DNA of 64,000 nucleotides, from contig NZ_JAFLWI010000006.1 in the NCBI RefSeq assembly GCF_017315945.1, forward strand, positions 62,001-126,000, in the 5' to 3' direction. Source of the DNA: Candidatus Enterococcus courvalinii (lineage in GTDB: Bacteria > Bacillota > Bacilli > Lactobacillales > Enterococcaceae). The notes under the pieces are model-generated. The model did not search any database. It saw nothing but the letters and a program-made list of their open reading frames with translations, and was not told the DNA's origin. Every line of letters starts with the position of its first letter. The stretch's first letter is position 1. A program made the translations under genes and the position numbers. Positions 20,113 to 29,229 of the stretch are shown here, piece by piece.

Positions 20113-21214
20113 ATGGAAATTTTTGAGATTCGCAATTTGTTAGCTGACATGCAAGAGAAGGTCACAAGCTTTAGGGGGTCTCTTTGACTTAGATCAGTTG
20201 GAAGAATCGATTGCGCAAGCTGAGTACAAGATGGCTGAACCAGGTTTTTGGGATGACAGCATTGCTGCTCAACAAGTAATCAATGAAAATAATGCGAATA
20301 AAGAAGCTTACGACCAATTTCATTCATTAGCGGATGAATTGGAAGAATTAGAACTTTTGACGGAGTTATTGCAAGAAGAACCAGATGCAGAAATGCAAGC
20401 GGAATTGGAAACACGATTACATGTGTTAAATGAAAAAATGAAGACGTATGAGTTAGCCATGTTACTTGATGAACCTTATGATCGAAATAACGCTATTCTG
20501 GAATTACATCCTGGAGCTGGCGGAACGGAATCACAAGATTGGGGCAGCATGCTATTGCGTATGTATACACGCTGGTCAGAACAGCACGGGTATCAAGTGG
20601 AAATCTTGGATTATCAAGCCGGGGACGAAGCGGGAATCAAGAGTGTTACTTTACTCATCAAAGGTCATAATGCATTTGGGTATTTGAAATCTGAAAAAGG
20701 TGTTCATCGCTTAGTTCGGATTTCACCGTTTGATTCAGCAAAAAGACGTCACACTTCTTTTTGTTCGGTGGATGTTATGCCTGAATTGGATGAAACCATC
20801 GATATCGAGATCAATCCAGATGACTTAAAAATCGATACGTATCGTGCCAGTGGAGCTGGTGGACAGCACATCAATAAAACAGAATCTGCTGTGCGAATCA
20901 CACATATGCCAACTGGAACAGTGGTTGCAAGCCAAGCACAACGTTCCCAATTAAAAAATAGAGAGCAAGCAATGGGCATGTTGAAGGCTAAACTTTACCA
21001 ACTCGAAGTAGAGAAAAAAGAACAAGAAGCTGCAGCATTGCGTGGCGAACAAAAAGAAATTGGTTGGGGTTCGCAAATCCGTTCCTATGTATTCCATCCT
21101 TATTCAATGGTTAAAGATCATCGAACGAATGTGGAAACTGGGAATGTTCAAGCGGTTATGGATGGAGATTTAGACCTATTTATTGATGCTTATCTAAAAC
21201 TACATTTGGTATAA
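20113..21214 (+). CDS. prfB: peptide chain release factor 2, with programmed +1 frameshift
   Basis: The frame starts at ATG 20113 and runs 24 codons to an in-frame TGA (20185-20187). It continues in the +1 frame from GAC at 20186, giving about 366 residues. The slippery site CTT-TGA-C and the internal Shine-Dalgarno AGGGGG (20173-20178) match the classic prfB autoregulatory shift, by which low RF2 allows more RF2. The main frame contains the GGQ peptidyl-hydrolysis motif ([13 protein letters not shown]) and the SPF stop-codon recognition motif ([11 protein letters not shown]). RF2 reads UGA and UAA. It is not a pseudogene. Confidence 0.97.
20173..20188 (+). promoter_or_regulatory. programmed +1 ribosomal frameshift site of prfB
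   Basis: AGGGGG, three bases, CTT, TGA and C. The spacing of the internal Shine-Dalgarno to the CTT codon equals the well-studied E. coli arrangement. Base T20185 is skipped. Confidence 0.95.
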
Positions 21215-21281
21215 CATTAGTGGATTATTATTTAATTGACATAAAATTGTAAAATTTTGCAAGCAAGTTGAAACATTGCCA

Positions 21282-21290
21282 TGCTATAAT
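21282..21290 (+). promoter_or_regulatory. extended -10 promoter of ftsEX
   Basis: TGCTATAAT, 35 bases before the ftsE start, is a consensus extended -10 element. No -35 fits at 17 bases. Confidence 0.55.
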
Positions 21291-21324
21291 GGCTGAAGAC
21301 TGAAAAAGATATGGAGAGAATGCC

Positions 21325-22011
21325 ATGATTGAAATGAAGGATGTAATGAAGAAGTACTCCAATGGTACGACTGCCATCCGCAATCTCTCGGTCGTTATCG
21401 ATCAAGGAGAATTTGTTTATGTAGTTGGACCATCAGGAGCAGGGAAATCTACATTTATCAAATTGATGTACCGAGAAGAAAAAGCAACTAAGGGAACACT
21501 GACTATTGCAGGACACGATTTGATGGCTATCAAAAATCGTGAAGTTCCTTATTTACGCAGAGAAATTGGAATTGTCTTCCAAGATTATAAACTATTACCA
21601 CGGAAGACTGTTTATGAAAATGTTGCTTACGCTATGCAAGTAATTGGTCGTAAACCACGTGAAATCAAAAAACGCGTGATGGAAGTTTTAGATTTAGTTG
21701 GGTTAAAACATAAAGTACGTGTTTTTCCAAGCGAGTTATCTGGTGGGGAACAACAACGTGTTGCGATTGCGCGCGCGATTGTTAACACACCAAAGGTTTT
21801 GATTGCAGATGAACCTACAGGTAACTTAGATCCTGAAAATTCATGGGAAATCATGAAACTCCTTGATCGCATTAATGCACAAGGAACGACGGTTGTTATG
21901 GCAACGCATAACAGTACGATCGTAAATACAATTCGTCACCGGGTAATCGCTATCGAAAATGGCCGAATTATTCGAGACCAAGCGGAAGGGGAATACGGAT
22001 ACGATGATTAG
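21325..22011 (+). CDS. ftsE: cell division ATP-binding protein FtsE
   Basis: A 228-residue ABC ATPase: Walker A GPSGAGKSTFIKLMYRE, Q-loop VFQDYKLLP, signature LSGGEQQRVAIARA, Walker B VLIADEPTGNLDP, H-loop MATHN. With FtsX it forms a membrane complex that activates peptidoglycan hydrolases (PcsB/CwlO type) at the division site. The RBS is GGAGAG before the ATG at 21325. ftsX overlaps its last eight bases. Confidence 0.97.
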   Translation: MIEMKDVMKKYSNGTTAIRNLSVVIDQGEFVYVVGPSGAGKSTFIKLMYREEKATKGTLTIAGHDLMAIKNREVPYLRREIGIVFQDYKLLPRKTVYENVAYAMQVIGRKPREIKKRVMEVLDLVGLKHKVRVFPSELSGGEQQRVAIARAIVNTPKVLIADEPTGNLDPENSWEIMKLLDRINAQGTTVVMATHNSTIVNTIRHRVIAIENGRIIRDQAEGEYGYDD

Positions 22012-22888
22012 AACCTTTTTCCGCCACCTATTAGAAAGTATCAAAAGCTTGAAACGTAACGGCTGGATGACTGTTGCCTCTGTTAGTGCGGTAACAATCA
22101 CTTTAGCACTTGTTGGTATTTTTATGGCTGTTATTATGAATGCAACCAAACTTGCACAAGATATTGAAGGAAACGTAGATGTTTCAGTTTTCGTTGATAT
22201 TGGTACAAAAGAGGCGGATATCAAAAAATTAGGAACAGAATTAGAAAAGCTCGACCATGTTGAAAAGGTGTCTTTTTCAAGTAAAGACCAAGAATTGAAA
22301 AAAATTCAAGCAGCAATGGGTGATTCATGGAATCTATTTGAAGGAGATAGCAATCCTTTATATGATGTATATGTGGTAAGTGCAACCGAACCTTCTTATA
22401 CTAAAGAGGTCTCAAAAGAAGCAGCGAAATTGTCTAACGTTTATCGTGCAGATTATGGTGGGACTTCTTCAGATCGAATCTTTGAAATTGCGGGAGCTGT
22501 TCGCACATGGGGATTAGCAGCTGCAGCATTGTTATTATTTGTTGCCATGTTCTTGATTTCTAACACGATACGAATTACGATCTTATCTCGTCAAAGAGAA
22601 ATTCAAATCATGCGTTTAGTTGGAGCAAAAAATGGCTATATTCGTTGGCCTTTTTTCCTAGAAGGCGGTTGGATCGGTTTGATTGGTGCGATTATTCCAA
22701 TGTTGATTTTAACATTTGGTTATCGTGAAATTTTCCAATTGGTCAACCCATCACTCTTGCGCTCGAACTATTCATTATTACAACCAGCAGACTTTGTTTG
22801 GAAAATCAATGTCTTGATGACTGGTATCGGAGTAATCATTGGTTCTTTAGGATCAACAATTTCAATGAGACGATTCTTGAAAATTTAA
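22004..22888 (+). CDS. ftsX: cell division permease-like protein FtsX
   Basis: A 294-residue membrane protein with the usual FtsX layout: cytoplasmic N-terminus, TM1 (about 22-44), a large extracellular loop (about 45-165) and three TM segments at the C-terminal half (near residues 170-190, 220-245 and 265-285), with the MacB/FtsX motif SRQREIQIMRLVGA. The frame is open from 21959, but ATG 22004 (MIRTFFRHL) overlaps the ftsE end in the normal coupled way and is preferred. Confidence 0.95.
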   Translation: MIRTFFRHLLESIKSLKRNGWMTVASVSAVTITLALVGIFMAVIMNATKLAQDIEGNVDVSVFVDIGTKEADIKKLGTELEKLDHVEKVSFSSKDQELKKIQAAMGDSWNLFEGDSNPLYDVYVVSATEPSYTKEVSKEAAKLSNVYRADYGGTSSDRIFEIAGAVRTWGLAAAALLLFVAMFLISNTIRITILSRQREIQIMRLVGAKNGYIRWPFFLEGGWIGLIGAIIPMLILTFGYREIFQLVNPSLLRSNYSLLQPADFVWKINVLMTGIGVIIGSLGSTISMRRFLKI

Positions 22889-22903
22889 TCAATCATTCAA
22901 AGT

Positions 22904-22946
22904 AAAAAACATTGTACTCATGAAAACTGGGTACAATGTTTTTTTG
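22904..22946 (+). terminator. terminator of ftsEX
   Basis: AAACATTGTAC / GTACAATGTTT with an 11-base loop, followed by T7. Confidence 0.9.
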
Positions 22947-23042
22947 TGTTGAAAAAATGGCTTGAAGCGTGTTCTTTTTTCTCTTTACTTTAAAAAAAAA
23001 CTTGGTTATGCTTAGGAGGTTAGAAAATGAAGAGGTGAATCC

Positions 23043-24491
23043 ATGAAGGTGATTGTTGATAATTTTTTTACGATCATTTTGATTGCGAACATTTTGCTAT
23101 CGCTAATCATCGTGTTTCGTGAAAGAAGAGAAACAGCACAGACATGGGCTTGGTTACTTGTGTTGATGTTTATCCCAATTTTAGGATTTATTCTATATAT
23201 TTTTTTTGGTAGGGGAATTTCAAAAGATAAAATTTTTGATTTGAAGATGCAAGGAAAAATTGGGATGAACTTGGAAATTGAAGAAGACAAACAAGCGTTA
23301 AAACGTGGACTGTATCCCCATCCGCCAACCGGACAAGCCGATGTTAGACAACTGATTTACATGTTGACTGTTTCAGAAGGAACGTTATACACGTCTCAAA
23401 ACAAAGTTACTTTATTTACAGATGGTCGTGAAAAATTTGATGCGTTGATTGACGATATCAATCATGCCCAAAATCATATCCACCTTGAGTATTATATTTA
23501 TCGAAGCGATGATTTGGGAGTAGAACTGCGAGATGCTTTGGTCGTGGCTGCACAACGAGGTGTAAAAGTACGGGTTTTATTAGATGCGTGGGGATCTACG
23601 CAAGTTTCACTAAGTTTCTTTGATGAATTAAAGAAACATGGCGGGGAGGTTGCTTTCTTTTTCCCTTTATTTGTTCCGTACATCAATCCGCGAATCAATT
23701 ACCGAAATCATCGGAAAATCGTTGTGATTGATGGACAAATTGGTTATACAGGTGGATTCAATGTGGGAAATGAGTACTTAGGCTTGGTCAAAAAATTTGG
23801 GTATTGGCGTGATAACCATTTGAGAATTTATGGCGAAGCAGTTTACAGTTTACAAAATCGCTTTTTGATGGATTGGAATTCTCAACATACAAATGAAGTC
23901 AGCTACTCACCAGACTTTTTCCCAAGGATTGATTCTACAGGGGACATGGCTGTACAAATCGTGACTAGTGGGCCTGATTCGGAACACGAACAGATCAAAA
24001 TGACTTATTTAAAAATGATTTCTTTAGCTAAACGAGAAATTTTGATTCAGACACCTTATTATATTCCTGATGGCTCAATTCATGAAGCACTCAAGCTGGC
24101 TTTGCTGGCAGGCGTAAAAGTTCATTTGCAAATTCCGAATAAACCAGACCATCCATTGGTTTACTGGGCAACTTATTCTTTCGCAGCGGAACTGATTGAG
24201 TACGGTGCAATCGTTGAAACCTATGAGAATGGCTTTATTCATGCGAAGACGATGATTATTGACGGGGGCGTCGTTTCGGTAGGCTCGGCAAATATTGATG
24301 TTCGTTCTTTCCGTTTGGATTTTGAAGTCAATACATTAGTGTATGATGAACGAATGGCTTCGCAAGTACGCAAAGCATTTTTTGATGACTCAAATGTATC
24401 GAAACAATTAACAAGAGAAATTTATGAAAATCGAGGAACGATAATCAAACTCAAAGAAGGGTTAGCAAGATTAGTTTCACCATTACTTTAA
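23043..24491 (+). CDS. cls: cardiolipin synthase
   Basis: A 482-residue phospholipase-D-superfamily enzyme. Two N-terminal TM helices (about 5-28 and 35-58) are followed by two HxK(x)4D catalytic motifs, HRKIVVIDG (near residue 227) and HAKTMIIDGG (near residue 400). It joins two phosphatidylglycerols to make cardiolipin at the membrane. GAGGTGA lies before the ATG at 23043. In enterococci cls changes are known to accompany daptomycin resistance; nothing in this copy looks truncated. It is monocistronic. Confidence 0.96.
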   Translation: MKVIVDNFFTIILIANILLSLIIVFRERRETAQTWAWLLVLMFIPILGFILYIFFGRGISKDKIFDLKMQGKIGMNLEIEEDKQALKRGLYPHPPTGQADVRQLIYMLTVSEGTLYTSQNKVTLFTDGREKFDALIDDINHAQNHIHLEYYIYRSDDLGVELRDALVVAAQRGVKVRVLLDAWGSTQVSLSFFDELKKHGGEVAFFFPLFVPYINPRINYRNHRKIVVIDGQIGYTGGFNVGNEYLGLVKKFGYWRDNHLRIYGEAVYSLQNRFLMDWNSQHTNEVSYSPDFFPRIDSTGDMAVQIVTSGPDSEHEQIKMTYLKMISLAKREILIQTPYYIPDGSIHEALKLALLAGVKVHLQIPNKPDHPLVYWATYSFAAELIEYGAIVETYENGFIHAKTMIIDGGVVSVGSANIDVRSFRLDFEVNTLVYDERMASQVRKAFFDDSNVSKQLTREIYENRGTIIKLKEGLARLVSPLL

Positions 24492-24501
24492 GAGGAATAA
24501 G

Positions 24502-24553
24502 CAAAAAGGACTTGAAGCATAAATCATTGATTTATGTTCCAGGTCCTTTTTTA
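24502..24553 (+). terminator. terminator of cls
   Basis: AAAAAGGACTTG and CAGGTCCTTTTTT enclose an inner CATAAAT / ATTTATG stem. The T run ends the element. Confidence 0.9.
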
Positions 24554-24563
24554 TCGGGGTCAC

Positions 24564-24692
24564 TTCTGAGTAAACTCAGAAATGAAGAAAACGTCTCAAT
24601 CCACTTTTGTGAACTTTGGGGTATTTCTTGTTTTTTGGGGAAAGCAAGAAATAAGTTCACTCAAGTTTTTTTCAAGAGACACATTTCAGAAA
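24564..24692. repeat. long imperfect inverted repeat (~129 nt) in the cls-pstS intergenic region
   Basis: Nested arms pair in order: TTCTGA (24564) with TCAGAA (24686), GTCTC (24593-24597) with GAGAC (24676-24680), ACTTTTGTGAACTT (24603-24616) with AAGTTCACTCAAGT (24653-24666), and TATTTCTTG (24622-24630) with CAAGAAATA (24645-24653). The left arm also contains its own perfect hairpin TTCTGAGT-AA-ACTCAGAA. It lies between the cls terminator and the pstS promoter and contains no credible gene. It could be a small RNA, a leader or a decayed miniature mobile element. Confidence 0.65.
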
Positions 24693-24802
24693 TAGTATAG
24701 CATAGTCAAAAATAATGAGATAGTTTTATTTTTATTTTATCAAAAATAACTCATCAGTTCGTTATTTAATAATTTTGATTCGTTTTCAATAAACACGGAA
24801 AA

Positions 24803-24811
24803 TGTTAGAAT
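24803..24811 (+). promoter_or_regulatory. candidate extended -10 promoter of the pst operon
   Basis: TGTTAGAAT lies 31 bases before the pstS start. An AT-rich region with TTCAATAAACA lies at the -35 area, where a PhoP-type activator could bind, but I cannot identify clear Pho-box repeats. Confidence 0.4.
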
Positions 24812-24842
24812 AAAATTACTTTATGACTAAAGGAGATTTTTA

Positions 24843-25700
24843 ATGAAAAAATTAAAATTATTATTACCAGTATTGGGATTAGCCATTCTTTTATCTGGAT
24901 GTGCAAAATGGATTGATCGCGGGGAATCAATTACAGCAGTGGGATCTTCTGCATTACAGCCACTAGTTGAAACTGTTGCGGAAAGCTATCAAACAGAAAA
25001 TCCCGGGAAATTTGTCAACGTCCAAGGCGGTGGTAGCGGAACTGGCTTATCTCAAGTTCAATCTGGTGCCGTAGACATCGGAAACTCTGACTTGTTTGCT
25101 GAGGAAAAATCTGGAATTGATGCAAAAGCTTTGGTAGATCACAAGGTTGCTGTTGTTGGAATCACGCCGATTGTGAATAAAAAAGTGGGTGTCACCGATA
25201 TTTCCATGGAAGACTTAAAAAAACTATTTACTGGTGAAATCAAGAACTGGAAAGAACTTGGTGGGAACGATCAGGCAGTGGTTATTTTAAACCGTGCTTC
25301 TGGAAGTGGGACACGTAGTACATTTGAAAAATGGGTCTTAGATGGTGAATCGGCAATCCAAGCACAAGAGCAAGATTCAAGTGGAATGGTTCGCCAAATC
25401 GTTGCCGACACACCTGGGGCAATCAGCTACGTCGCTTTTTCTTATGTAACAGACGAAGTAGCGACACTTAAAATCGACGGTGTAGAACCAACAGATGAAA
25501 ATGTAACAACAAATGAATGGACGATTTGGGCATATGAACATATGTATACAAAAGGCAAGCCAACGGAGTTAACGGATGAATTTTTAGCGTATATTCTTTC
25601 AGACGAGATTCAAAATAATATCGTTGGTGAACTAGGTTATATCCCAGTTTCACAGATGAAAGTGGAACGTGATTGGGAAGGAAATATCATTTCTGAATAA
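24843..25700 (+). CDS. pstS: phosphate ABC transporter substrate-binding lipoprotein PstS
   Basis: A 285-residue lipoprotein: a signal peptide with the lipobox LLSGC (Cys at about residue 20), then the phosphate-binding fold with VGSSALQPLVETVAESYQ, VQGGGSGTGLSQV, VDIGNSDLF and RASGSGTRSTFEKWV, all anion-contact loops of PstS. It is anchored outside the membrane and captures phosphate for PstCA. AAAGGAG precedes the ATG. The lipidation enzyme lgt is in this window at 34 kb. Confidence 0.97.
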   Translation: MKKLKLLLPVLGLAILLSGCAKWIDRGESITAVGSSALQPLVETVAESYQTENPGKFVNVQGGGSGTGLSQVQSGAVDIGNSDLFAEEKSGIDAKALVDHKVAVVGITPIVNKKVGVTDISMEDLKKLFTGEIKNWKELGGNDQAVVILNRASGSGTRSTFEKWVLDGESAIQAQEQDSSGMVRQIVADTPGAISYVAFSYVTDEVATLKIDGVEPTDENVTTNEWTIWAYEHMYTKGKPTELTDEFLAYILSDEIQNNIVGELGYIPVSQMKVERDWEGNIISE

Positions 25701-25814
25701 CCTTTACAAAAAATTTACAAACTTAGCGAAACTTTTACATGTTATTAAAACCAAATTGATGTTTGTTTTGTACACTAAACAAGTATGTTAAACCTGAGCA
25801 AGGGGGAGTCATCT

Positions 25815-26735
25815 GTGGAGGATGTAAAAAAAGTATTATTAACAAAATCGAAGCGTTCAAAAATGGAGCAACGTGGAAAATTTATTAGTTTTCTTTGTAT
25901 CGCTTTAATTGTTTTAGTGGTATTAGCTATTTTTTATTTTGTTGCAAGTAAGGGGTTAGCAACTTTCTTTGTCGATAAGGTGAATGTGTTCGACTTTTTA
26001 TTTGGTACGAGTTGGAATCCAAGTCAAGTTGGTCCAGACGGAAAGCCGATGGTTGGGGCATTGCCAATGATCACCGGATCTTTTATCGTGACATTTTTAT
26101 CTGCAATCATCGCAACACCATTTGCTATTGGAGCAGCGGTTTTCATGACGGAGATTTCACCGAAAAATGGAACGAAAATTTTACAACCAGTGATTGAGCT
26201 GCTTGTTGGTATTCCATCAGTAGTTTATGGGTTTATCGGTTTATCTGTGATTGTACCATTTGTCCGTAACGTCTTTGGCGGTACTGGTTTCGGGATCTTG
26301 GCCGGAACATTTGTCTTATTTGTCATGATTTTGCCAACGGTCACAACGATGACTGTTGATGCGTTGAAGTCTGTTCCTAGACATTATCGAGAAGCGTCAT
26401 TAGCTTTAGGCGCAACGAGATGGCAAACTATTTATAAAGTGGTTCTTAGAGCAGCCGTACCTGGAATTTTGACAGCAGTTGTTTTCGGGATGGCACGTGC
26501 ATTTGGCGAAGCATTGGCGATCCAAATGGTTATTGGGAATGCAGCATTGATGCCAACTAGCTTAACAACACCTGCATCAACGTTGACTTCGATTTTAACC
26601 ATGGGAATCGGAAACACGATCATGGGCACAATTGAAAATAATGTGTTGTGGTCCTTAGCTTTGATCCTATTATTGATGTCATTATTCTTCAATATTATTA
26701 TCCGCATGATTGGTAAGAAGGGAGCCTTGAAATAA
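25815..26735 (+). CDS. pstC: phosphate ABC transporter permease PstC
   Basis: A 306-residue membrane protein with six TM segments and the permease EAA loop REASLALGATRWQTIYKVVL. It forms the phosphate channel with PstA. An ATG at 25785 opens the frame earlier, but AGGGGGAG (25801-25808) is 6 bases before the GTG at 25815, which is therefore the better start. The gap of 114 bases after pstS has no terminator. pstA begins one base after the stop. Confidence 0.95.
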   Translation: MEDVKKVLLTKSKRSKMEQRGKFISFLCIALIVLVVLAIFYFVASKGLATFFVDKVNVFDFLFGTSWNPSQVGPDGKPMVGALPMITGSFIVTFLSAIIATPFAIGAAVFMTEISPKNGTKILQPVIELLVGIPSVVYGFIGLSVIVPFVRNVFGGTGFGILAGTFVLFVMILPTVTTMTVDALKSVPRHYREASLALGATRWQTIYKVVLRAAVPGILTAVVFGMARAFGEALAIQMVIGNAALMPTSLTTPASTLTSILTMGIGNTIMGTIENNVLWSLALILLLMSLFFNIIIRMIGKKGALK

Positions 26736-26736
26736 T

Positions 26737-27621
26737 ATGAATGCAAAACGTTCCGATAAAATTGCAACTGGTATTTTATATGCCGTTTCTGGAATCATTG
26801 TTTTGATTTTGGCTGCTTTGTTACTATACATTTTAGTACGTGGAATTCCTCATATCTCTTGGTCTTTCTTGACTGAGCCTTCTAAAGCTTATCAAGAAGG
26901 TGGCGGTGTGGGTGTTCAACTATTTAACTCAATCTATTTATTATTGATTACAATGATCATTAGTTTTCCCTTATCACTTGGTGCAGGTATCTATCTTTCT
27001 GAATATGCAAGTAAGAACTGGCTGACAGATGTTGTCCGTACTTCTATTGAAATCTTGAGTTCATTACCATCTGTCGTTGTTGGTTTGTTTGGTTTCTTAG
27101 TCTTCGTTATTCAGTTTCAATATGGTTTCTCTATTTTGTCTGGTGCGTTAGCATTGACTGTGTTTAATCTACCGCTTTTGACAAGAACAGTGGAAGAATC
27201 ATTACAAGCTGTTCATTACACCCAACGAGAAGCTGGCTTAGCTTTAGGCTTATCACGTTGGGAAACAGTTTTAAAAGTCGTTGTTCCAGAAGCAACACCG
27301 GGTATTTTAACTGGTGTCATCTTGAGCTCTGGAAGAATCTTTGGTGAAGCTGCTGCCTTGATTTATACAGCAGGACAAAGTGCACCAGCTCTTGACTTTA
27401 GTAACTGGAACCCATTAAGTGTTTCAAGTCCGATTAGTATCTTCCGCCAAGCGGAAACATTGGCTGTTCATATTTGGAAAATCAATACTGAAGGAACGAT
27501 GCCAGATGGTGCTGCTGTATCAGCTGGAGCATCAGCCGTATTGATCATTGCCGTCTTGCTCTTCAACTTTGGAGCACGCGCGATTGGGAAACGGTTATAC
27601 CGTAAAATGACTTCAGCCTAA
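26737..27621 (+). CDS. pstA: phosphate ABC transporter permease PstA
   Basis: A 294-residue membrane protein with about six TM helices and the EAA loop REAGLALGLSRWETVLKVVV. It pairs with PstC. The ATG is one base after the pstC stop, and a TAAGGAG box precedes pstB1 directly after it, showing tight operon packing. Confidence 0.95.
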   Translation: MNAKRSDKIATGILYAVSGIIVLILAALLLYILVRGIPHISWSFLTEPSKAYQEGGGVGVQLFNSIYLLLITMIISFPLSLGAGIYLSEYASKNWLTDVVRTSIEILSSLPSVVVGLFGFLVFVIQFQYGFSILSGALALTVFNLPLLTRTVEESLQAVHYTQREAGLALGLSRWETVLKVVVPEATPGILTGVILSSGRIFGEAAALIYTAGQSAPALDFSNWNPLSVSSPISIFRQAETLAVHIWKINTEGTMPDGAAVSAGASAVLIIAVLLFNFGARAIGKRLYRKMTSA

Positions 27622-27636
27622 GGAGAAGAAGAAACT

Positions 27637-28443
27637 ATGAAAGAATACAATTTGAATGATACAAATATCATCACGATGCCTCCGGAAAAGAAGATTGCTT
27701 TACACACGGAAGACTTACATGTTTGGTACGGTGATAACGAAGCAATCAAAGGTGTTGATTTAGAATTTGAAAAAAATAAAATCACTGCATTGATCGGTCC
27801 TTCTGGTTGTGGGAAGTCCACTTATTTACGTTCGCTGAATCGAATGAATGATGGGATTGCAAACACAAAAATCACGGGGAAAATCATGTATAAGGATGTT
27901 GATGTCAATGCACCCCAAGTTGATGTGTATGAAATGCGCAAGCGAATCGGGATGGTGTTCCAACGCCCCAACCCATTCAGTAAATCAATTTATGAAAACA
28001 TCACGTTTGCTTTGAAGCAACATGGCGAAAAAGACAAAAAGAAACTAGATGAAATTGTTGAAACTAGTTTGAAACAAGCTGCTTTGTGGGATCAGGTCAA
28101 AGATAACCTTGATAAAAGTGCATTAGCCTTATCAGGGGGGCAACAGCAACGTCTATGTATTGCTCGCGCAATTGCAATGAAACCAGATATTTTATTATTG
28201 GATGAGCCAGCAAGTGCTTTGGATCCTATTTCGACAGGTACTGTGGAAGAAACCCTAGTGAATCTAAAAGAAGACTTTACCATCATTATTGTCACACACA
28301 ACATGCAACAAGCTGCGCGCATCAGTGACTACACAGCATTCTTTTACTTAGGGAAAGTAATTGAATATGATCAAACGAAAAAGATATTTACTAGACCGAA
28401 AATTCAAGCAACCGAAGATTATGTGTCCGGTCATTTTGGTTAA
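27637..28443 (+). CDS. pstB: phosphate ABC transporter ATP-binding protein PstB (first copy)
   Basis: A 268-residue ABC ATPase: Walker [21 protein letters not shown]-loop VFQRPNPF, signature [14 protein letters not shown], Walker B ILLLDEPASALDP, H-loop VTHNMQQA. It powers PstCA. The N-terminal tail of about 20 residues is longer than in the second copy. Two tandem pstB genes are common in Lactobacillales and Enterococcus. Confidence 0.96.
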   Translation: MKEYNLNDTNIITMPPEKKIALHTEDLHVWYGDNEAIKGVDLEFEKNKITALIGPSGCGKSTYLRSLNRMNDGIANTKITGKIMYKDVDVNAPQVDVYEMRKRIGMVFQRPNPFSKSIYENITFALKQHGEKDKKKLDEIVETSLKQAALWDQVKDNLDKSALALSGGQQQRLCIARAIAMKPDILLLDEPASALDPISTGTVEETLVNLKEDFTIIIVTHNMQQAARISDYTAFFYLGKVIEYDQTKKIFTRPKIQATEDYVSGHFG

Positions 28444-28458
28444 AACGGAGGCTTCACT

Positions 28459-29217
28459 ATGACAAAAGAAATTATTTCATCAAAAGATCTTCATTTATAT
28501 TATGGTAAAAAAGAAGCTTTAAAAGGAATCGACTTAAGTATCAACCAAGGTGAGATTACTGCGATGATTGGCCCTTCTGGTTGTGGGAAGTCCACTTACT
28601 TGCGTTCATTGAACCGAATGAATGACTTGATTCCTGGTGTAACGATTACCGGTAGTGTGCTGTATAAAGGGAAAGACATCTACGGTCCTAAAACGGATAC
28701 CGTTGAGCTACGAAAAGAAATCGGGATGGTATTCCAACAACCTAATCCCTTTCCTTTTTCAATCTATGAGAACGTTATTTACGGGTTAAGGTTAAAAGGT
28801 GAAAAAGACAAAAAAGTGTTGGATCAAGTAGTTGAAGAAAGTTTGAAAGCTGCCTCTGTTTGGGATGATGTGAAGGATAAACTGCATAAGAGCGCATTAT
28901 CTTTATCTGGTGGGCAACAACAACGGGTATGTATCGCACGTGTCTTAGCAGTTAATCCAGAAATTATTTTATTAGATGAACCAACAAGTGCGCTTGACCC
29001 TGTTTCAACTGGAAAAATTGAAAGTATGTTGTTAGAATTGAAAGAGAACTATACGATGATTATGGTCACACATAATATGTCACAAGCTTCTCGTATCTCA
29101 GATAAGACAGCTTTTTTCTTAGATGGCCATTTAATTGAATTCAATGATACAAAGAAAATTTTCATGAATCCAGAAAAACAAGAAACAGAAGATTACATCT
29201 CAGGACGATTCGGATAA
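28459..29217 (+). CDS. pstB: phosphate ABC transporter ATP-binding protein PstB (second copy)
   Basis: A 252-residue ABC ATPase, parallel in all motifs to the first copy ([55 protein letters not shown]). It lacks the N-terminal extension. The two share much sequence and are clear tandem paralogues, but differ in many places, so the duplication is old. It starts 15 bases after the first copy stops. Confidence 0.96.
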   Translation: MTKEIISSKDLHLYYGKKEALKGIDLSINQGEITAMIGPSGCGKSTYLRSLNRMNDLIPGVTITGSVLYKGKDIYGPKTDTVELRKEIGMVFQQPNPFPFSIYENVIYGLRLKGEKDKKVLDQVVEESLKAASVWDDVKDKLHKSALSLSGGQQQRVCIARVLAVNPEIILLDEPTSALDPVSTGKIESMLLELKENYTMIMVTHNMSQASRISDKTAFFLDGHLIEFNDTKKIFMNPEKQETEDYISGRFG

Positions 29218-29229
29218 GGGGGAAATAAA

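Noticed and set aside
20113-20187. prfB as a broken gene because of an in-frame TGA
   Set aside because: The slippery site and internal Shine-Dalgarno are exactly those of programmed frameshifting.
24564-24692. A miniature transposon (MITE) with target duplication
   Set aside because: I could not find a clean direct repeat at the ends, and only one copy is in the window. Kept only as an inverted repeat of unknown nature.
24512-24700. 62-residue ORF between cls and pstS
   Set aside because: It begins inside the cls terminator and spans the long inverted repeat. No ribosome binding site; its content is explained by the hairpin.
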